A stretch of DNA of 6,359 nt from Sphingomonadales bacterium. GTDB taxonomy: Bacteria > Pseudomonadota > Alphaproteobacteria > Sphingomonadales > Emcibacteraceae. Below are positions 6,345 through 6,359 of this stretch, piece by piece. The notes beneath the pieces were generated by a model. The model had not been told where the DNA came from, made no database searches, and saw only the letters and a list, made by a program, of their open reading frames with translations. Each line of letters opens with the position of its first letter. Position 1 is the stretch's first letter. A program made the translations under genes and the position numbers. The stretch lies in NCBI GenBank assembly GCA_011051815.1, contig DRKK01000064.1, forward strand, positions 1 to 6,359. The letters are read 5' to 3'.

Positions 6345-6359
6345 GTAAGTTACCGCGTA

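Noticed and set aside
6344..6354. GGTAA-G-TTACC inverted repeat right at the helicase stop
   Set aside because: The arms are only five bases and the window ends five bases later, so a terminator with a T-tract cannot be confirmed.
1..6359. A defence, CRISPR, toxin-antitoxin or mobile system
   Set aside because: No direct-repeat array, integrase, transposase, terminal repeats or toxin-like small gene pair is present. The DinG-family helicase is not accompanied by Cas or other defence proteins (unlike type IV CRISPR DinG), and its neighbour is a tRNA synthetase.

Overview
The window looks like chromosomal housekeeping DNA from an alphaproteobacterium. The main clues are a class I (archaeal-type) lysyl-tRNA synthetase, which is common in Alphaproteobacteria and rare in other Proteobacteria, a MetK with the GGAAPHGGG glycine loop, and a DinG/Rad3-type helicase with a long N-terminal extension. 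No order or genus can be assigned from sequence alone. Hand counts give about 62% GC in sampled helicase blocks (150 of 240 bases) and about 45% in the sugar-transferase gene (134 of 300). The intergenic stretches are strongly A/T-rich.

Layout: (1) 1-786, minus strand: the N-terminal 262 residues of metK (S-adenosylmethionine synthetase), running off the left edge. (2) 787-954: the metK leader and control region, with a perfect 7-3-7 inverted repeat, followed by a clear intrinsic terminator for the gene upstream. (3) 955-1611, minus: a small PglC-like monotopic phosphoglycosyl transferase that starts lipid-linked glycan assembly. (4) 1612-1888: a 277-base gap with a candidate terminator for lysS, an unusual pair of overlapping hairpins and a short palindrome, but no gene. 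(5) 1889-3472, minus: complete class I lysyl-tRNA synthetase. (6) 3473-3587: a compact divergent control region with good back-to-back sigma-70-type promoters. (7) 3588-6344, plus: a complete 918-residue iron-sulfur DinG/XPD-family helicase.

The three minus-strand genes point the same way, but gaps of 168 and 277 bases and at least one strong terminator separate them. They are probably independent transcription units, not an operon. MetK feeds methylation, LysRS feeds translation, the transferase feeds surface glycans and the helicase serves DNA repair or replication, so no shared pathway is evident.

I found no CRISPR array, mobile element, RNA gene or convincing new system. The points most worth a second look are the apparently degenerate exonuclease-like N-terminal domain of the helicase, the two mutually exclusive hairpins at 1746-1785, the palindrome in front of metK, and the isolated lower-GC glycosyl-phosphate transferase.
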